The notes beneath the pieces were generated by a model. The model worked only from the letters and a program-made list of their open reading frames with translations. It searched no databases and was not told the origin of the DNA. Below, one piece after another: positions 45,187 through 54,041 of a stretch of DNA of 64,000 bases. The translations under genes and the position numbers were made by a program. The stretch comes from Hyphomicrobiales bacterium (GTDB taxonomy: Bacteria > Pseudomonadota > Alphaproteobacteria > Rhizobiales > Rhizobiaceae), in the NCBI GenBank assembly GCA_900468805.1, contig UEIF01000026.1:1-64000 (forward strand), given 5' to 3'. Position 1 is the stretch's first letter. Each line of letters begins with the position of its first letter.

Positions 45187-46068
45187 ATGAGTGCGGTGTT
45201 GAAGAATATTGGTATCATCGGTGCCGGCCAGATGGGCTGCGGTATCGCTCATGTTTCGGCCGCCGCAGGATACAAGGTTCATATCTACGATCTCTCGCAG
45301 GACCGCATCGAATCCGGCCTTGCCACCATCAACGGCAATCTCGCCCGACTGGTGACAAACGGCAAGATGACGGACGAAGAGCGCAGCGCCGCCCTTTCGC
45401 ACATCACCGGCTCAGCCGATGTCAATGACCTCGCCCCCTCCGATCTGGTCATCGAGGCGGCGACCGAGGACGAAAGTGTCAAGCGCAAGATCTATACGCA
45501 GGTCTGTCCGGTACTGAAGCCGGAAGCGATCCTCGCCACCAACACTTCTTCGCTGTCGATCACCCGGCTGGCTGCAGCAACGGACCGCCCCGAGCGCTTC
45601 ATGGGCATTCATTTCATGAACCCGGTTCCGGTCATGAAGCTCGTGGAACTGGTGCGTGGCATCGCGACCGAGGAAACAACCTTCTCTGCCGCCCGCGAAT
45701 TCGTCGCATCGCTGGAAAAGACGGTTACGGTCGCCGAGGATTTCCCGGCCTTCATCGTCAACCGCATCCTTTTGCCGATGATCAACGAGGCGATTTACAC
45801 GCTTTACGAAGGCGTCGGCACGGTCGATGCCATCGACACCGCCATGAAGCTCGGCGCCAACCACCCGATGGGACCGCTGCAGCTTGCCGATTTTATCGGC
45901 CTCGATACCTGCCTTTCGATCATGCAGGTGCTGCATGACGGTCTCGCCGACAGCAAGTACCGTCCCTGCCCGCTGCTCGTGAAATATGTCGAGGCCGGCT
46001 GGCTCGGCCGCAAATCCGGCCGCGGCTTCTACGACTATCGCGGCGAAACACCGGTTCCGACCCGCTAA
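45187..46068 (+). CDS. 3-hydroxybutyryl-CoA dehydrogenase
   Basis: A 293-residue NAD(P)-dependent enzyme interconverting acetoacetyl-CoA and 3-hydroxybutyryl-CoA. The dinucleotide loop is IGIIGAGQMGCGIA (8-21), the catalytic histidine lies in MGIHFMNPVPVMKLVELV, and the C-terminal domain has ANHPMGPLQLADFIGLDT and GWLGRKSGRGFYDY. It probably works with the etfBA products in acyl-CoA breakdown or polyhydroxybutyrate turnover. ATG 45187 is preferred over GTG 45181. Confidence 0.95.
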   Translation: MSAVLKNIGIIGAGQMGCGIAHVSAAAGYKVHIYDLSQDRIESGLATINGNLARLVTNGKMTDEERSAALSHITGSADVNDLAPSDLVIEAATEDESVKRKIYTQVCPVLKPEAILATNTSSLSITRLAAATDRPERFMGIHFMNPVPVMKLVELVRGIATEETTFSAAREFVASLEKTVTVAEDFPAFIVNRILLPMINEAIYTLYEGVGTVDAIDTAMKLGANHPMGPLQLADFIGLDTCLSIMQVLHDGLADSKYRPCPLLVKYVEAGWLGRKSGRGFYDYRGETPVPTR

Positions 46069-46146
46069 GCTGAGCTCTCGCCTGAATAGGCGAATGGAAT
46101 AAACGCTCGCGAAATGCTTTCCTTGCCGTGAACGGGAGGAAATACC

Positions 46147-46239
46147 ATGTCGAGCGAATTGCCGATGTTCTTGTTGCAGTGCTGTGTCCTGATCGGACTT
46201 GCGGGTGTCTTCCTCATCCGAGGCGCCGGCGACTCCTGA
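46147..46239 (+). CDS. Candidate 30-residue membrane peptide
   Basis: A short ORF (MSSELPMFLLQCCVLIGLAGV then FLIRGAGDS) that would form a single hydrophobic helix with two adjacent cysteines and a positively charged end. A near-ideal ribosome site GGGAGGA sits 5 nt before ATG, and the ORF fills the gap between the dehydrogenase gene and the convergent tlpA. No family is recognised. The strong ribosome site and clean helix argue for translation, but an ORF this short can occur by chance. Confidence 0.5.
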   Translation: MSSELPMFLLQCCVLIGLAGVFLIRGAGDS

Positions 46240-46248
46240 CCGACGCGC

Positions 46249-46911
46249 CTAAGAACCGACGGCACCTTTGATCAACGCTTTGGCATCTTCACTGTCCCAT
46301 GCGGCCGGACCATTCATGGCGGAGATCAGGCAGCCCTTGTCGTCGAGCAACAGCGTGACCGGCAGACCGAAGGCGAGGCCTTCCTTCTTGAGGCTGTTGA
46401 AGACGCCGATCGTGTTGTCGCGGTAAAGCTGCAATGCATCGACACCGATTTCGTTGAGAAACGCCTTCGGCTTTTCGTCATCGCCGGTGTCGATATTGAC
46501 GGGTACGACCTGGAATTTGTCGCTGCCCATTTCCTTCTCCAGCGCGTTCAGTGCCGGCATCTCCTCGCGGCAGGGCACGCACCATGTGGCCCAGAGATTG
46601 AGAAGCACGGTCTTGCCGGCAAAATGATCGAGCGTCATCGGCTTGCCGTCAGGGCCGTTGAAGGCAACGGCTTCAAGCTTCTTCGGCTGATTGGCGGCAA
46701 CCATGGCGGCGACCTGGCCCCTCATGAGTGGCGTCAGATTGGCGGCGTGCTCTTTCGTCAGCGGGCATTCGGCCGAAGCCGTATCGCCGACGCCATTGCC
46801 AATGCCCGTCTCCTTCACGTATACCGCTGCCGCACCGGCAACGATGCCAGCAACGGCAGCGATTGCGATCAGTTTCACGGACGGCAGGCCGAAGGGTTTT
46901 TTCGTCGTCAT
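46249..46911 (-). CDS. tlpA: TlpA-type thiol:disulfide oxidoreductase
   Basis: A 220-residue membrane-anchored thioredoxin-like protein. An N-terminal helix at about 12-31 anchors it, with the rest in the periplasm. The active site is WCVPC (C111, C114) in LLNLWATWCVPCREEMPALN, and the cis-proline is in FGLPVTLLLDD. The additional C49 and the insert between anchor and fold match rhizobial TlpA, which reduces copper-delivery proteins for cytochrome oxidase assembly. ATG 46911 has GGAG 8 nt upstream and is preferred over ATG 46932. It is divergent from argH, 26 nt away. Confidence 0.93.
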   Translation of the reverse strand: MTTKKPFGLPSVKLIAIAAVAGIVAGAAAVYVKETGIGNGVGDTASAECPLTKEHAANLTPLMRGQVAAMVAANQPKKLEAVAFNGPDGKPMTLDHFAGKTVLLNLWATWCVPCREEMPALNALEKEMGSDKFQVVPVNIDTGDDEKPKAFLNEIGVDALQLYRDNTIGVFNSLKKEGLAFGLPVTLLLDDKGCLISAMNGPAAWDSEDAKALIKGAVGS

Positions 46912-46937
46912 TTCATTCTCCAGGACGGGCATCTTCC

Positions 46938-48341
46938 ATGGCCGAGGACAACACGGACACCAAATCCTCCAACCAGATGTGGGGTGGACGTTTCGCCTCC
47001 GGCCCCGATGCGATCATGGAGGAGATAAATGCCTCGATCGGTTTCGACAAGAAGCTGTTTGCCCAGGATATCCGCGGATCGATCGCCCACGCCACGATGC
47101 TTGCCCATCAGGGCATTATTTCCGCCGAGGATAAGAACAAGATCGTTCACGGGCTAAACACGATCCTGTCAGAAATCCAAAGCGGCAATTTCGAATTCTC
47201 GCGCCAGCTCGAAGACATTCACATGAATGTCGAGGCCCGGCTAGCGACCCTCATCGGCCCGGCGGCCGGTCGCCTGCACACTGCCCGCTCGCGCAACGAC
47301 CAGGTGGCGCTCGATTTCCGCCTCTGGGTCAAGGAAGAGTTGCAGAAGACCGAGGCGATGCTGACCAAGCTGATCGCAGCTTTCCTGGATCGCGCCGAGG
47401 AACATGCTGATAGCGTCATGCCCGGCTTCACACACCTGCAGACCGCTCAGCCGGTCACTTTCGGCCACCACTGCATGGCCTATGTGGAAATGTTCGGCCG
47501 CGATCGCTCACGCGTGCGCCATGCGATCGAGCATCTGGATGAAAGCCCGATCGGTGCGGCCGCACTTGCCGGCACCGGCTATCCGATCGACCGTCACATG
47601 ACGGCGAAGGCCCTCGGCTTCCGCGAGCCGACCCGCAACTCGATCGACACTGTCTCCGATCGTGACTTCGCCATCGAATTCCTGGCGATCGCCGCGATCT
47701 GCGCTGTGCACCTGTCGCGCCTCGCCGAAGAAATCGTCATCTGGTCGACGCCGCAATTCGGTTTCGTGCGCCTCTCCGACGCCTTCTCGACCGGTTCCTC
47801 CATCATGCCGCAGAAGAAAAATCCGGATGCGGCCGAGCTCGTGCGCGCCAAGACCGGCCGCATCAACGGCTCGCTGATCGCCCTGCTGACGATCATGAAG
47901 GGCCTGCCGCTCGCCTATTCCAAGGACATGCAGGAAGACAAGGAACAGGTCTTCGACGCCGCCGAAAGCCTGGAACTGGCGATTGCCGCCATGACCGGCA
48001 TGGTGCGCGACATGACGATCAACACGACAAAAATGAAGGCCGCTGCAGGCTCCGGCTATTCGACGGCGACCGATCTTGCCGACTGGCTTGTGCGCGAGGC
48101 AGGCCTTCCCTTCCGCGATGCCCACCATGTCACCGGCCGCGCTGTCGCGCTTGCCGAAAGCAAGGGCTGCGATCTCGCCGAGCTTCCGCTCGCCGATCTG
48201 CAGGCGATCAATTCCGCCATCACCGACAAGGTCTATGACGTGCTGACGGTCGAGGCCTCTGTCGCCAGCCGCAAGAGCTTCGGTGGCACCGCACCGTCGG
48301 AAGTCCGCAAACAGATCGCCTACTGGCGCGCTCGCAACTGA
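46938..48341 (+). CDS. argH: Argininosuccinate lyase
   Basis: A 467-residue enzyme of the fumarase/aspartase superfamily, splitting argininosuccinate into arginine and fumarate. NQMWGGRFASGPDAIMEEINASI is the conserved start. TARSRNDQVALDFRLW and GFTHLQTAQPVTFGHH supply active-site residues, and the superfamily signature is GSSIMPQKKNPDAAELVRAK. A longer frame upstream overlaps tlpA and is not family-like. The lipoprotein gene and lysA follow on the same strand. Confidence 0.98.
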   Translation: MAEDNTDTKSSNQMWGGRFASGPDAIMEEINASIGFDKKLFAQDIRGSIAHATMLAHQGIISAEDKNKIVHGLNTILSEIQSGNFEFSRQLEDIHMNVEARLATLIGPAAGRLHTARSRNDQVALDFRLWVKEELQKTEAMLTKLIAAFLDRAEEHADSVMPGFTHLQTAQPVTFGHHCMAYVEMFGRDRSRVRHAIEHLDESPIGAAALAGTGYPIDRHMTAKALGFREPTRNSIDTVSDRDFAIEFLAIAAICAVHLSRLAEEIVIWSTPQFGFVRLSDAFSTGSSIMPQKKNPDAAELVRAKTGRINGSLIALLTIMKGLPLAYSKDMQEDKEQVFDAAESLELAIAAMTGMVRDMTINTTKMKAAAGSGYSTATDLADWLVREAGLPFRDAHHVTGRAVALAESKGCDLAELPLADLQAINSAITDKVYDVLTVEASVASRKSFGGTAPSEVRKQIAYWRARN

Positions 48342-48475
48342 AGCACCTCCGGGTGAAGGGCAAACCGCCTCTCCATCCGGAAATGCGCTGAGCATCAAGC
48401 TTCAATAATCAGGGTGCACAAGGTTGATAAACTTCGCTATGAAGATGCCAGCCAGTGCCCGATATGAGGATATCC

Positions 48476-48670
48476 ATGCAGACGAGCTTGCCGCATCTCA
48501 TCCGCCTTACGGTGGTTTTTGCCGTCATCGGCCTTGCCGTTGCCGGATGCGGCCGCAAGGGCGACCTCGATCCGCCGAGCGCCAATGCGACGAAGGGGGG
48601 CGATATATCCAAGCCGACGAAACAACCAGGTTCCGTCGACAAGCCCTTCATTCTCGATCCCCTTCTCTAA
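48476..48670 (+). CDS. LptM/YifL-type small lipoprotein
   Basis: A 64-residue lipoprotein precursor. The signal MQTSLPHLIRLTVVFAVIGLAVAGC ends in a lipobox (LAVAGC), and the mature start CGRKGDLDPP is the signature of the LptM/YifL family, which in E. coli helps LptD fold. The last residues VDKPFILDPLL are conserved in the rhizobial group next to lysA. GAGGA lies 5 nt before ATG 48476; ATG 48464 is an alternative. lysA begins 12 nt downstream. Confidence 0.9.
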   Translation: MQTSLPHLIRLTVVFAVIGLAVAGCGRKGDLDPPSANATKGGDISKPTKQPGSVDKPFILDPLL

Positions 48671-48682
48671 GGCCGGACTCCC

Positions 48683-49951
48683 GTGAACCATTTCGAGTAT
48701 CGCGACGGCATCCTCTATGCCGAGAATGTCCCCGTTCCTGAGATCGCCAAGGCGGTCGGCACGCCTTTCTACGTCTATTCGACGGCAACACTGGAGCGTC
48801 ACTACCGGGTCTTCTCCGAAGCCTTCGGCGATGTCGATTCCATGGTCTGCTATGCGATGAAAGCCAATTCGAACCAAGCCGTGCTGAAAACGCTCGGCCG
48901 GCTCGGCGCCGGCATCGACGTTGTATCCGAAGGTGAACTGCGCCGCGCGCTTGCCGCCGGCATCCCGGCCAGCCGCATCATGTTCTCTGGCGTCGGCAAG
49001 ACGCCGCATGAAATGGATTATGCGCTGGAAGCCGGCATCTACTGCTTCAACGTCGAATCCGAACCGGAACTGGAGATCCTCAACCAGCGCGCCGTGCGCG
49101 CCGGCAAGAAGGCTCCCGTCTCCTTCCGCATCAATCCCGATGTCGATGCCCGGACGCACGCGAAGATCTCGACCGGCAAGAAGGAAAACAAGTTCGGCAT
49201 ATCCTGGGAACGCGCTCGCGCCATCTATGCCCGCGCCGCCAGCCTGCCGGGCATCGTAGTGACCGGCATCGACATGCATATCGGCAGCCAGATCACCGAG
49301 TTGCAGCCCTTTGACGATGCCTTCAAGCTGTTGCACGATCTGGTCAGCACGTTGCGCGCCGACGGCCACGATCTCCACCACGTCGATATCGGTGGCGGCC
49401 TCGGCATTCCCTACAAGGACGACAACAACCCGCCGCCGTCACCGGAGGCCTATGCCGCAATCGTCAAGAACCAGCTTCGCGCCCTGAATTGCAAGATCGT
49501 CGCCGAGCCCGGACGCCTGATCGTCGGCAATGCCGGCATCCTCGTGACCGAAGTCATCTATATGAAGGACGGCGGCGAAAAGACCTTCGTGGTTGTCGAT
49601 GGCGCGATGAACGACCTCATCCGCCCGACGCTCTACGAGGCCTATCACGAGATCATGCCAGTGGTGATTTCGGCAGCCAATGCCCCGCGCATCCGCGCCG
49701 ATGTCGTCGGCCCCGTCTGCGAGACCGGCGATTACCTCGCCCTCGACCGCGAAATGGCGACGCCGAAGCCCGGCGATCTCCTGGCCGTCGGCACAGCCGG
49801 CGCTTATGGCGCGGTTCAGGCCGGCACCTATAACAGCCGCCTTCTGGTGCCTGAAGTGTTGGTCAAGGGCGACGAATTCCATGTCATTCGCCCGCGCCGC
49901 ACCTACTCGGAACTGATCGGTCTCGATTCCGTCCCGGCTTGGCTGGACTAA
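48683..49951 (+). CDS. lysA: Diaminopimelate decarboxylase
   Basis: A 422-residue PLP enzyme making lysine from meso-diaminopimelate. The Schiff-base lysine is K60 in CYAMKANSN. DMHIGSQITEL, the glycine-rich DIGGGLGIPY and the C-terminal GPVCETGDYLA that donates the active-site cysteine from the partner subunit are all present. The start codon is GTG at 48683. It is downstream of the lipoprotein gene and upstream of the RIME-like repeat. Confidence 0.97.
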   Translation: MNHFEYRDGILYAENVPVPEIAKAVGTPFYVYSTATLERHYRVFSEAFGDVDSMVCYAMKANSNQAVLKTLGRLGAGIDVVSEGELRRALAAGIPASRIMFSGVGKTPHEMDYALEAGIYCFNVESEPELEILNQRAVRAGKKAPVSFRINPDVDARTHAKISTGKKENKFGISWERARAIYARAASLPGIVVTGIDMHIGSQITELQPFDDAFKLLHDLVSTLRADGHDLHHVDIGGGLGIPYKDDNNPPPSPEAYAAIVKNQLRALNCKIVAEPGRLIVGNAGILVTEVIYMKDGGEKTFVVVDGAMNDLIRPTLYEAYHEIMPVVISAANAPRIRADVVGPVCETGDYLALDREMATPKPGDLLAVGTAGAYGAVQAGTYNSRLLVPEVLVKGDEFHVIRPRRTYSELIGLDSVPAWLD

Positions 49952-50053
49952 CGCATATCGCGCAAAAGTGCGCAGCGGTTTTGCGATAACGAGATGCGTG
50001 AGACAAAGATGAAAAGCGTCGCGAGCGCATCCGAAAGATGCACGACACGCTTT
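49952..50053. repeat. Two-hairpin intergenic repeat (RIME-like)
   Basis: The element begins right after the lysA stop codon. The first hairpin has arms CGCAAAA and TTTTGCG (loop about 11 nt) with flanking GCAT/ATGC. The second has arms AAAGCGT (50013-50019) and ACGCTTT (50047-50053) enclosing an inner GCATC-CGAAA-GATGC hairpin. The layout and the CGCAAAAGTG/GGTTTTGCGA bases match the Rhizobium-specific intergenic mosaic elements that are scattered in rhizobial genomes. It may also act as a terminator for lysA. Only one copy is in this window. Confidence 0.65.
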
Positions 50054-50223
50054 GAAGGCCGCAATCACTTTTTGGCGACCGCACGCGAAAAACCGGTATT
50101 CACAGGCCCTCGCCCTCGCCTTCGCCACAAAGAGTGTTATCCTTTTCCTTCGCGAGCGTATTGCCCAGCAATCGCCGGAAGCGCCCTCTGTTTCCTGAAC
50201 GCCAGATCGCGGAGACCGGATTG

Positions 50224-52851
50224 ATGACAAGCCCCGCAAGGCAGAAGAAAGGCGCATTCGCGCTTCAACCCTCTCTGGCGCGGATGGTGGCGGCAAAACG
50301 TTTCCTGGCCAGGATCGTGCTTTTCGCCGAGCAGATACTTCCCCTTCTTATCCCGGCTGCTGGCGTCGTCGCGATCTATCTATCGATCTCCTGGTTCGGC
50401 TTTTTCCGCGTCGTGCCTGACTGGCTGCGCATTCTTCTCCTGATTGCCTTTGCTGCTGGTTTCCTTGCTTCGCTGCTGCCACTGCGCAATCTTCGCTGGC
50501 CGCGGGTGGTTGAGGCCGACCGCATGCTTGAAGAGCGCAACGGCCTGCCGCACCAGCCCGTCATGGTGCAGGAGGATGAGCCGGCCTTCGATACACCGTT
50601 CTCCCGCGCCTTGTGGCGCGAACACCAGACGCGAATGGCGCGGAAGATCGCAACGCTCGACGCCGGCCTGCCGCAGCCCGATATCGCCCGGCACGACCGC
50701 TTCGCACTGCGCGCCATTCCGGCGCTGCTGGTCGTCACCGCTTTCGGCTATTCCACGTCGATCAATGGCGGGTCCATCGCCGATGCACTGCAGTCGGCAC
50801 CCGCTCAGGTAAAGAGCGATCCGGCCGTGCGCATCGATGCGTGGGTGACCCCGCCATCCTATACCGGCCGCCCGCCAATTTATCTGACAGCCGATGGCAG
50901 CGAACAGGCGCCGATCGGCATTCCACAGTTTTCCAGCCTGACGGTGCGTGTCAGCGGCGGCCAATCGGCCGAGAAGGTCATCTTCAGGAAGGCTAATGGC
51001 GAAAGCCAGGAAATCGCAGTTCAGGAAGACACTCGGCCACAGCTGCCGACTACAAACGTAAATGCAGAGCAGGCCTCAGGCGCGCCCACAGCACCCCAGT
51101 TGATGGCGCAGACGCACATCATGAAACTTGAGGAGAATGGCGCGCTGCAGGCGAACGGCCGCACCTGGAATTTCGACGTGCTGCCCGACAAAGCACCGGA
51201 AATCGCCTTCGACGGCATGCCGCGCCGCGCCGTCAACGGCGCGTTGGAAGTCGGCTTTACGGTGAAGGACGACTACGGCGTGCAGGAGGCCCATGCCGAG
51301 ATCGTGCCCGTCGAATCCGATCCGGCCGCAACGCCGCTCTATCCGCTGCCGGAATTCAAGCTGGACATTCCCCGCCGCAATGCGCGTGACGGCAAAGGCC
51401 TGACGAGCAAGAACCTGACCGAACATCCACTCGCCGGCAAACGCGTGCGCATCACTCTCGTCGCCAAGGACGCCGCGGGGCAGACGGGTCGCAGCCCGCC
51501 CTATGAGATGATCATGCCGTCGCGTCCGTTCAGCGAGCCCTTGGCTGCGGCCGTCACCGAAGAGCGACAGACCTTCGCTCTCGATACCCGCAAAATGCCG
51601 GATGCGATCGCGCTCAACGAAGCACTGACGATCCGGCCGGAGGAGACGATCCCGAACACCACTCATTACCTGTTGATCGAGTCCGCGCTGACCCGCATGA
51701 AGCTCGCCAAGGGCGATGAGCAGCTCAAGGATACGGCCCAATATCTCTGGGACATTGCCCTCGGCATCGAGGAAGGCGATCTTTCGCTTGCCGAGCGTCG
51801 CCTGCGCGACGCCCAGCAGAATCTTGCCGATGCACTGAACCGCAATGCGCCGGACGCCGAGATCAAGAAGCTGATGGACGAACTGCGCAAGGCGATGCAG
51901 GACTATATGAGTGAGTTGGCACAGCGCCTGCAGAACATGCCGATGCAGCCCAACCAGAACGCCCAGAATTTCCTGCGCCAGCAAGATCTGCAGCGCATGA
52001 TGGACCAGATCGAAAACCTGGCACGCTCCGGCAATCGTGATGCCGCCCAGCAGATGCTTTCGGACCTCCAGCGGCTGATGAACAACCTGCAGACGGCCCG
52101 CCCGCAGCGCGGCCAGCAGCAGGAGAACAGCCAGATGACGCAGCAGATGGACAAGCTGGGCCAGATCCTGCGTGATCAGCAGAAGCTGATGGACCAGACC
52201 TTCCGCCTCGACCAGCAGCTCCGCGACCGCATGCAGCGCGGTGATCCCAATATGGACGACATGATGCCGGGCGAGGAAGGCGAGCAGCAACAGGGTCAGC
52301 AGGAACAGCAAGGCCAGAAACCCGGTGACCAGATGACGGCCGAGCAACTGCGCGAAGCATTAAAGCAGCTTCGTGCCCAGCAGGATGCGCTCGGCAAGCA
52401 GTTGCAAGAACTACAGAAGAGCCTCGGCGATATGGGCATGAAGCCGGGCGAAGGCTTTGGTCAGGCACAGCGCGAAATGGAAGGCGCTGGCCGCGACCTC
52501 GGACAGGGCAACGGCAGCAGCGCCCTGGAAGGCCAGGGCCGGGCCCTCGAAGCCTTGCGCAAGGGCGCTCGAGACATGATGAGCCAGATGATGCAGGCGC
52601 AGCAGGGCCAGCAAGGACAGCAGGGTCCAAACGGCCAGCTCGGCCAGGGCAACCAGAACGGCCGCGATCCGCTCGGCCGCCCGCGCCAGACCGATCTCGG
52701 ACCGGATATGAACAACGATGTGAAGATACCCGACGAGATCGATGTACAGCGCGCTCGAGAGATTCTGGACGCTATCCGCGAGAAGCTCGGCAACAATCCG
52801 ACCCAGGCGATCGAGCGGCAATATCTCGAGCGGTTGCTGGATATTCAGTGA
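50224..52851 (+). CDS. TIGR02302 family (DUF4175) membrane protein
   Basis: An 875-residue alphaproteobacterial protein of unknown function. It has two N-terminal membrane helices (about 40-58 and 65-85) and a large periplasmic region with an Ig-like or beta-rich segment (about 200-420). A long helical part follows, whose last 250 residues are very rich in Q and M (QQMLSDLQRLMNNLQ, QQQGQQEQQGQ, MMSQMMQAQQ) and look coiled-coil-like. The end VKIPDEIDVQRAREILDAIREKLG is the conserved family tail. Mutants in relatives are linked to envelope integrity. ATG 50224 or TTG 50221 begin MTSPARQKK. Confidence 0.9.
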   Translation: MTSPARQKKGAFALQPSLARMVAAKRFLARIVLFAEQILPLLIPAAGVVAIYLSISWFGFFRVVPDWLRILLLIAFAAGFLASLLPLRNLRWPRVVEADRMLEERNGLPHQPVMVQEDEPAFDTPFSRALWREHQTRMARKIATLDAGLPQPDIARHDRFALRAIPALLVVTAFGYSTSINGGSIADALQSAPAQVKSDPAVRIDAWVTPPSYTGRPPIYLTADGSEQAPIGIPQFSSLTVRVSGGQSAEKVIFRKANGESQEIAVQEDTRPQLPTTNVNAEQASGAPTAPQLMAQTHIMKLEENGALQANGRTWNFDVLPDKAPEIAFDGMPRRAVNGALEVGFTVKDDYGVQEAHAEIVPVESDPAATPLYPLPEFKLDIPRRNARDGKGLTSKNLTEHPLAGKRVRITLVAKDAAGQTGRSPPYEMIMPSRPFSEPLAAAVTEERQTFALDTRKMPDAIALNEALTIRPEETIPNTTHYLLIESALTRMKLAKGDEQLKDTAQYLWDIALGIEEGDLSLAERRLRDAQQNLADALNRNAPDAEIKKLMDELRKAMQDYMSELAQRLQNMPMQPNQNAQNFLRQQDLQRMMDQIENLARSGNRDAAQQMLSDLQRLMNNLQTARPQRGQQQENSQMTQQMDKLGQILRDQQKLMDQTFRLDQQLRDRMQRGDPNMDDMMPGEEGEQQQGQQEQQGQKPGDQMTAEQLREALKQLRAQQDALGKQLQELQKSLGDMGMKPGEGFGQAQREMEGAGRDLGQGNGSSALEGQGRALEALRKGARDMMSQMMQAQQGQQGQQGPNGQLGQGNQNGRDPLGRPRQTDLGPDMNNDVKIPDEIDVQRAREILDAIREKLGNNPTQAIERQYLERLLDIQ

Positions 52852-52875
52852 TACTGAGAGAGAATGCAGATTGCT

Positions 52876-52895
52876 GGCGTGCCTGTCGGCACGCC
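52876..52895. terminator. Bidirectional hairpin between the TIGR02302 gene and cpdR
   Basis: A perfect 8-bp stem GGCGTGCC/GGCACGCC with loop TGTC in the 58-nt gap between two convergent genes. There is no T-run on either side. Confidence 0.55.
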
Positions 52896-52909
52896 CGCGC
52901 CGTCAAATA

Positions 52910-53269
52910 TCAGGCCACCAGCGCTCGCGCTACGGCCTTTCGGATATCCGGCAGGGCGAACGGCTTCGGTACGACATCGATGATTTTTTCTGCGAGATCG
53001 TCGGCCCGTTCGCGCTGTTCGGCATAGCCGGTCATCAGCAGAATTTTTAACGCTGGAAATGCGTCCTTCGCCTGATGCGCAAGTTCGATGCCGTCCATAA
53101 CCGGCATACGGATATCGGAAAGCAGCAAGTCGTAATTGCCGCCCTTCAGCTTTTCCAGCCCTTCCGCCCCATCGGCGGCTTCATCGGTCTCATGACCGTC
53201 AAGGCGTAGTGCCCGGGCTACGAAAGTGCGAAGGGAATCTTCGTCTTCCGTGATCAGAATTTTTGCCAT
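52910..53269 (-). CDS. cpdR: Response regulator CpdR
   Basis: A 119-residue stand-alone receiver domain. The acidic pocket is E8/D9, the phospho-acceptor is D52 (LLSDIRMP), and the switch residues are T80 and K102 (VVPKPF). In Caulobacter and Sinorhizobium, unphosphorylated CpdR primes ClpXP for degradation of cell-cycle proteins and is phosphorylated by the CckA-ChpT relay. The single-domain form, length and REQRERADDLAEKI-like region fit CpdR. The C-terminus ends in LVA, resembling a ClpXP degron. It is upstream of hpt, on the same side but separately. Confidence 0.9.
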   Translation of the reverse strand: MAKILITEDEDSLRTFVARALRLDGHETDEAADGAEGLEKLKGGNYDLLLSDIRMPVMDGIELAHQAKDAFPALKILLMTGYAEQRERADDLAEKIIDVVPKPFALPDIRKAVARALVA

Positions 53270-53370
53270 CTGTGCATTGCTCCGTCGTCATGCCCCGCGA
53301 CGGAGATCGCATGCGGTTCCCTAGCGATCGGTAAACATGCCAAGCCGATCGGCGAAATGGTTAACAAGCC

Positions 53371-53385
53371 GTCTTGAAGCAAGAC
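53371..53385 (-). terminator. Small hairpin after hpt
   Basis: A 6-bp perfect stem GTCTTG/CAAGAC with a 3-nt loop lies 4 nt after the stop codon of hpt on the minus strand. The downstream sequence is only moderately T-rich. Confidence 0.4.
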
Positions 53386-53388
53386 ACC

Positions 53389-53931
53389 TTACGCGTCACC
53401 GGTAACCACGCCGACAAAGGGGAGTTCGCGGAAGGCGTAGGCGACATCCATGCCATAGCCGACAACGAAATAGTCGGGGCACTCGAAGCCCACATAGTCT
53501 GCTTCCAGCTGTTCCTTACGCTTGACTCGCTTGTCGAGCAGCACGGCGATGGTAACGTTGCGTGCACCGCGCTCATAGAGCAGTTCCTTGGCAAACAGTA
53601 GCGTGCGGCCGGATTCGAGGATGTCGTCGATGAGCAGAACGTCACGGTCCTTCACGTCGCTGTCGATATCCTTAACGATGCGCACGCCCTGCGAAACCGT
53701 GCCCGCGCCGTAGCTTGAGAGCGTAATGAATTCCACCTCGGGAGCAAGGCCTGTATCATGCAGGGCGCGCAGCAGATCGGCCGCGAAGATGAACGAGCCC
53801 TTGAGCACGGCAATCACCAGCAGATCCTTCGTCGGGCCGGCGGCGATATCCTGCGCCATGGAATGATTGCGCTCGGCAATCTGCTCGGCAGTGAAGAGCG
53901 GCTCGATGTTTTTTCCGCGCACGACAGGCAT
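53389..53931 (-). CDS. hpt: Hypoxanthine phosphoribosyltransferase
   Basis: A 180-residue purine salvage enzyme that makes IMP/GMP from hypoxanthine/guanine and PRPP. The PRPP-binding motif is DVLLIDDILESGRTLLFAK, and the base-binding loop includes VGFECPDYFVVGYGMDVAYAFRELPFVGVV. The catalytic region EFITLSSYGAGTVSQG is intact. ATG 53931 is preferred over an upstream GTG at 53946. The next upstream gene on this strand begins at 54704. Confidence 0.95.
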   Translation of the reverse strand: MPVVRGKNIEPLFTAEQIAERNHSMAQDIAAGPTKDLLVIAVLKGSFIFAADLLRALHDTGLAPEVEFITLSSYGAGTVSQGVRIVKDIDSDVKDRDVLLIDDILESGRTLLFAKELLYERGARNVTIAVLLDKRVKRKEQLEADYVGFECPDYFVVGYGMDVAYAFRELPFVGVVTGDA

Positions 53932-54041
53932 AAAGGCTTGCTCCACAAAAAGAAGGGTAAGCCGTTAGCACATTAATTCCGTCGAAACACCCCGGAAGGA
54001 CAGGTTTTCCCACCGATCGACCTAAAAACGCCACTCGGCGC

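Noticed and set aside
51076..52347. 423-codon frame antisense to the TIGR02302 gene
   Set aside because: Leucine/histidine-rich translation is the complement of Q- and M-rich codons, not a real membrane protein.
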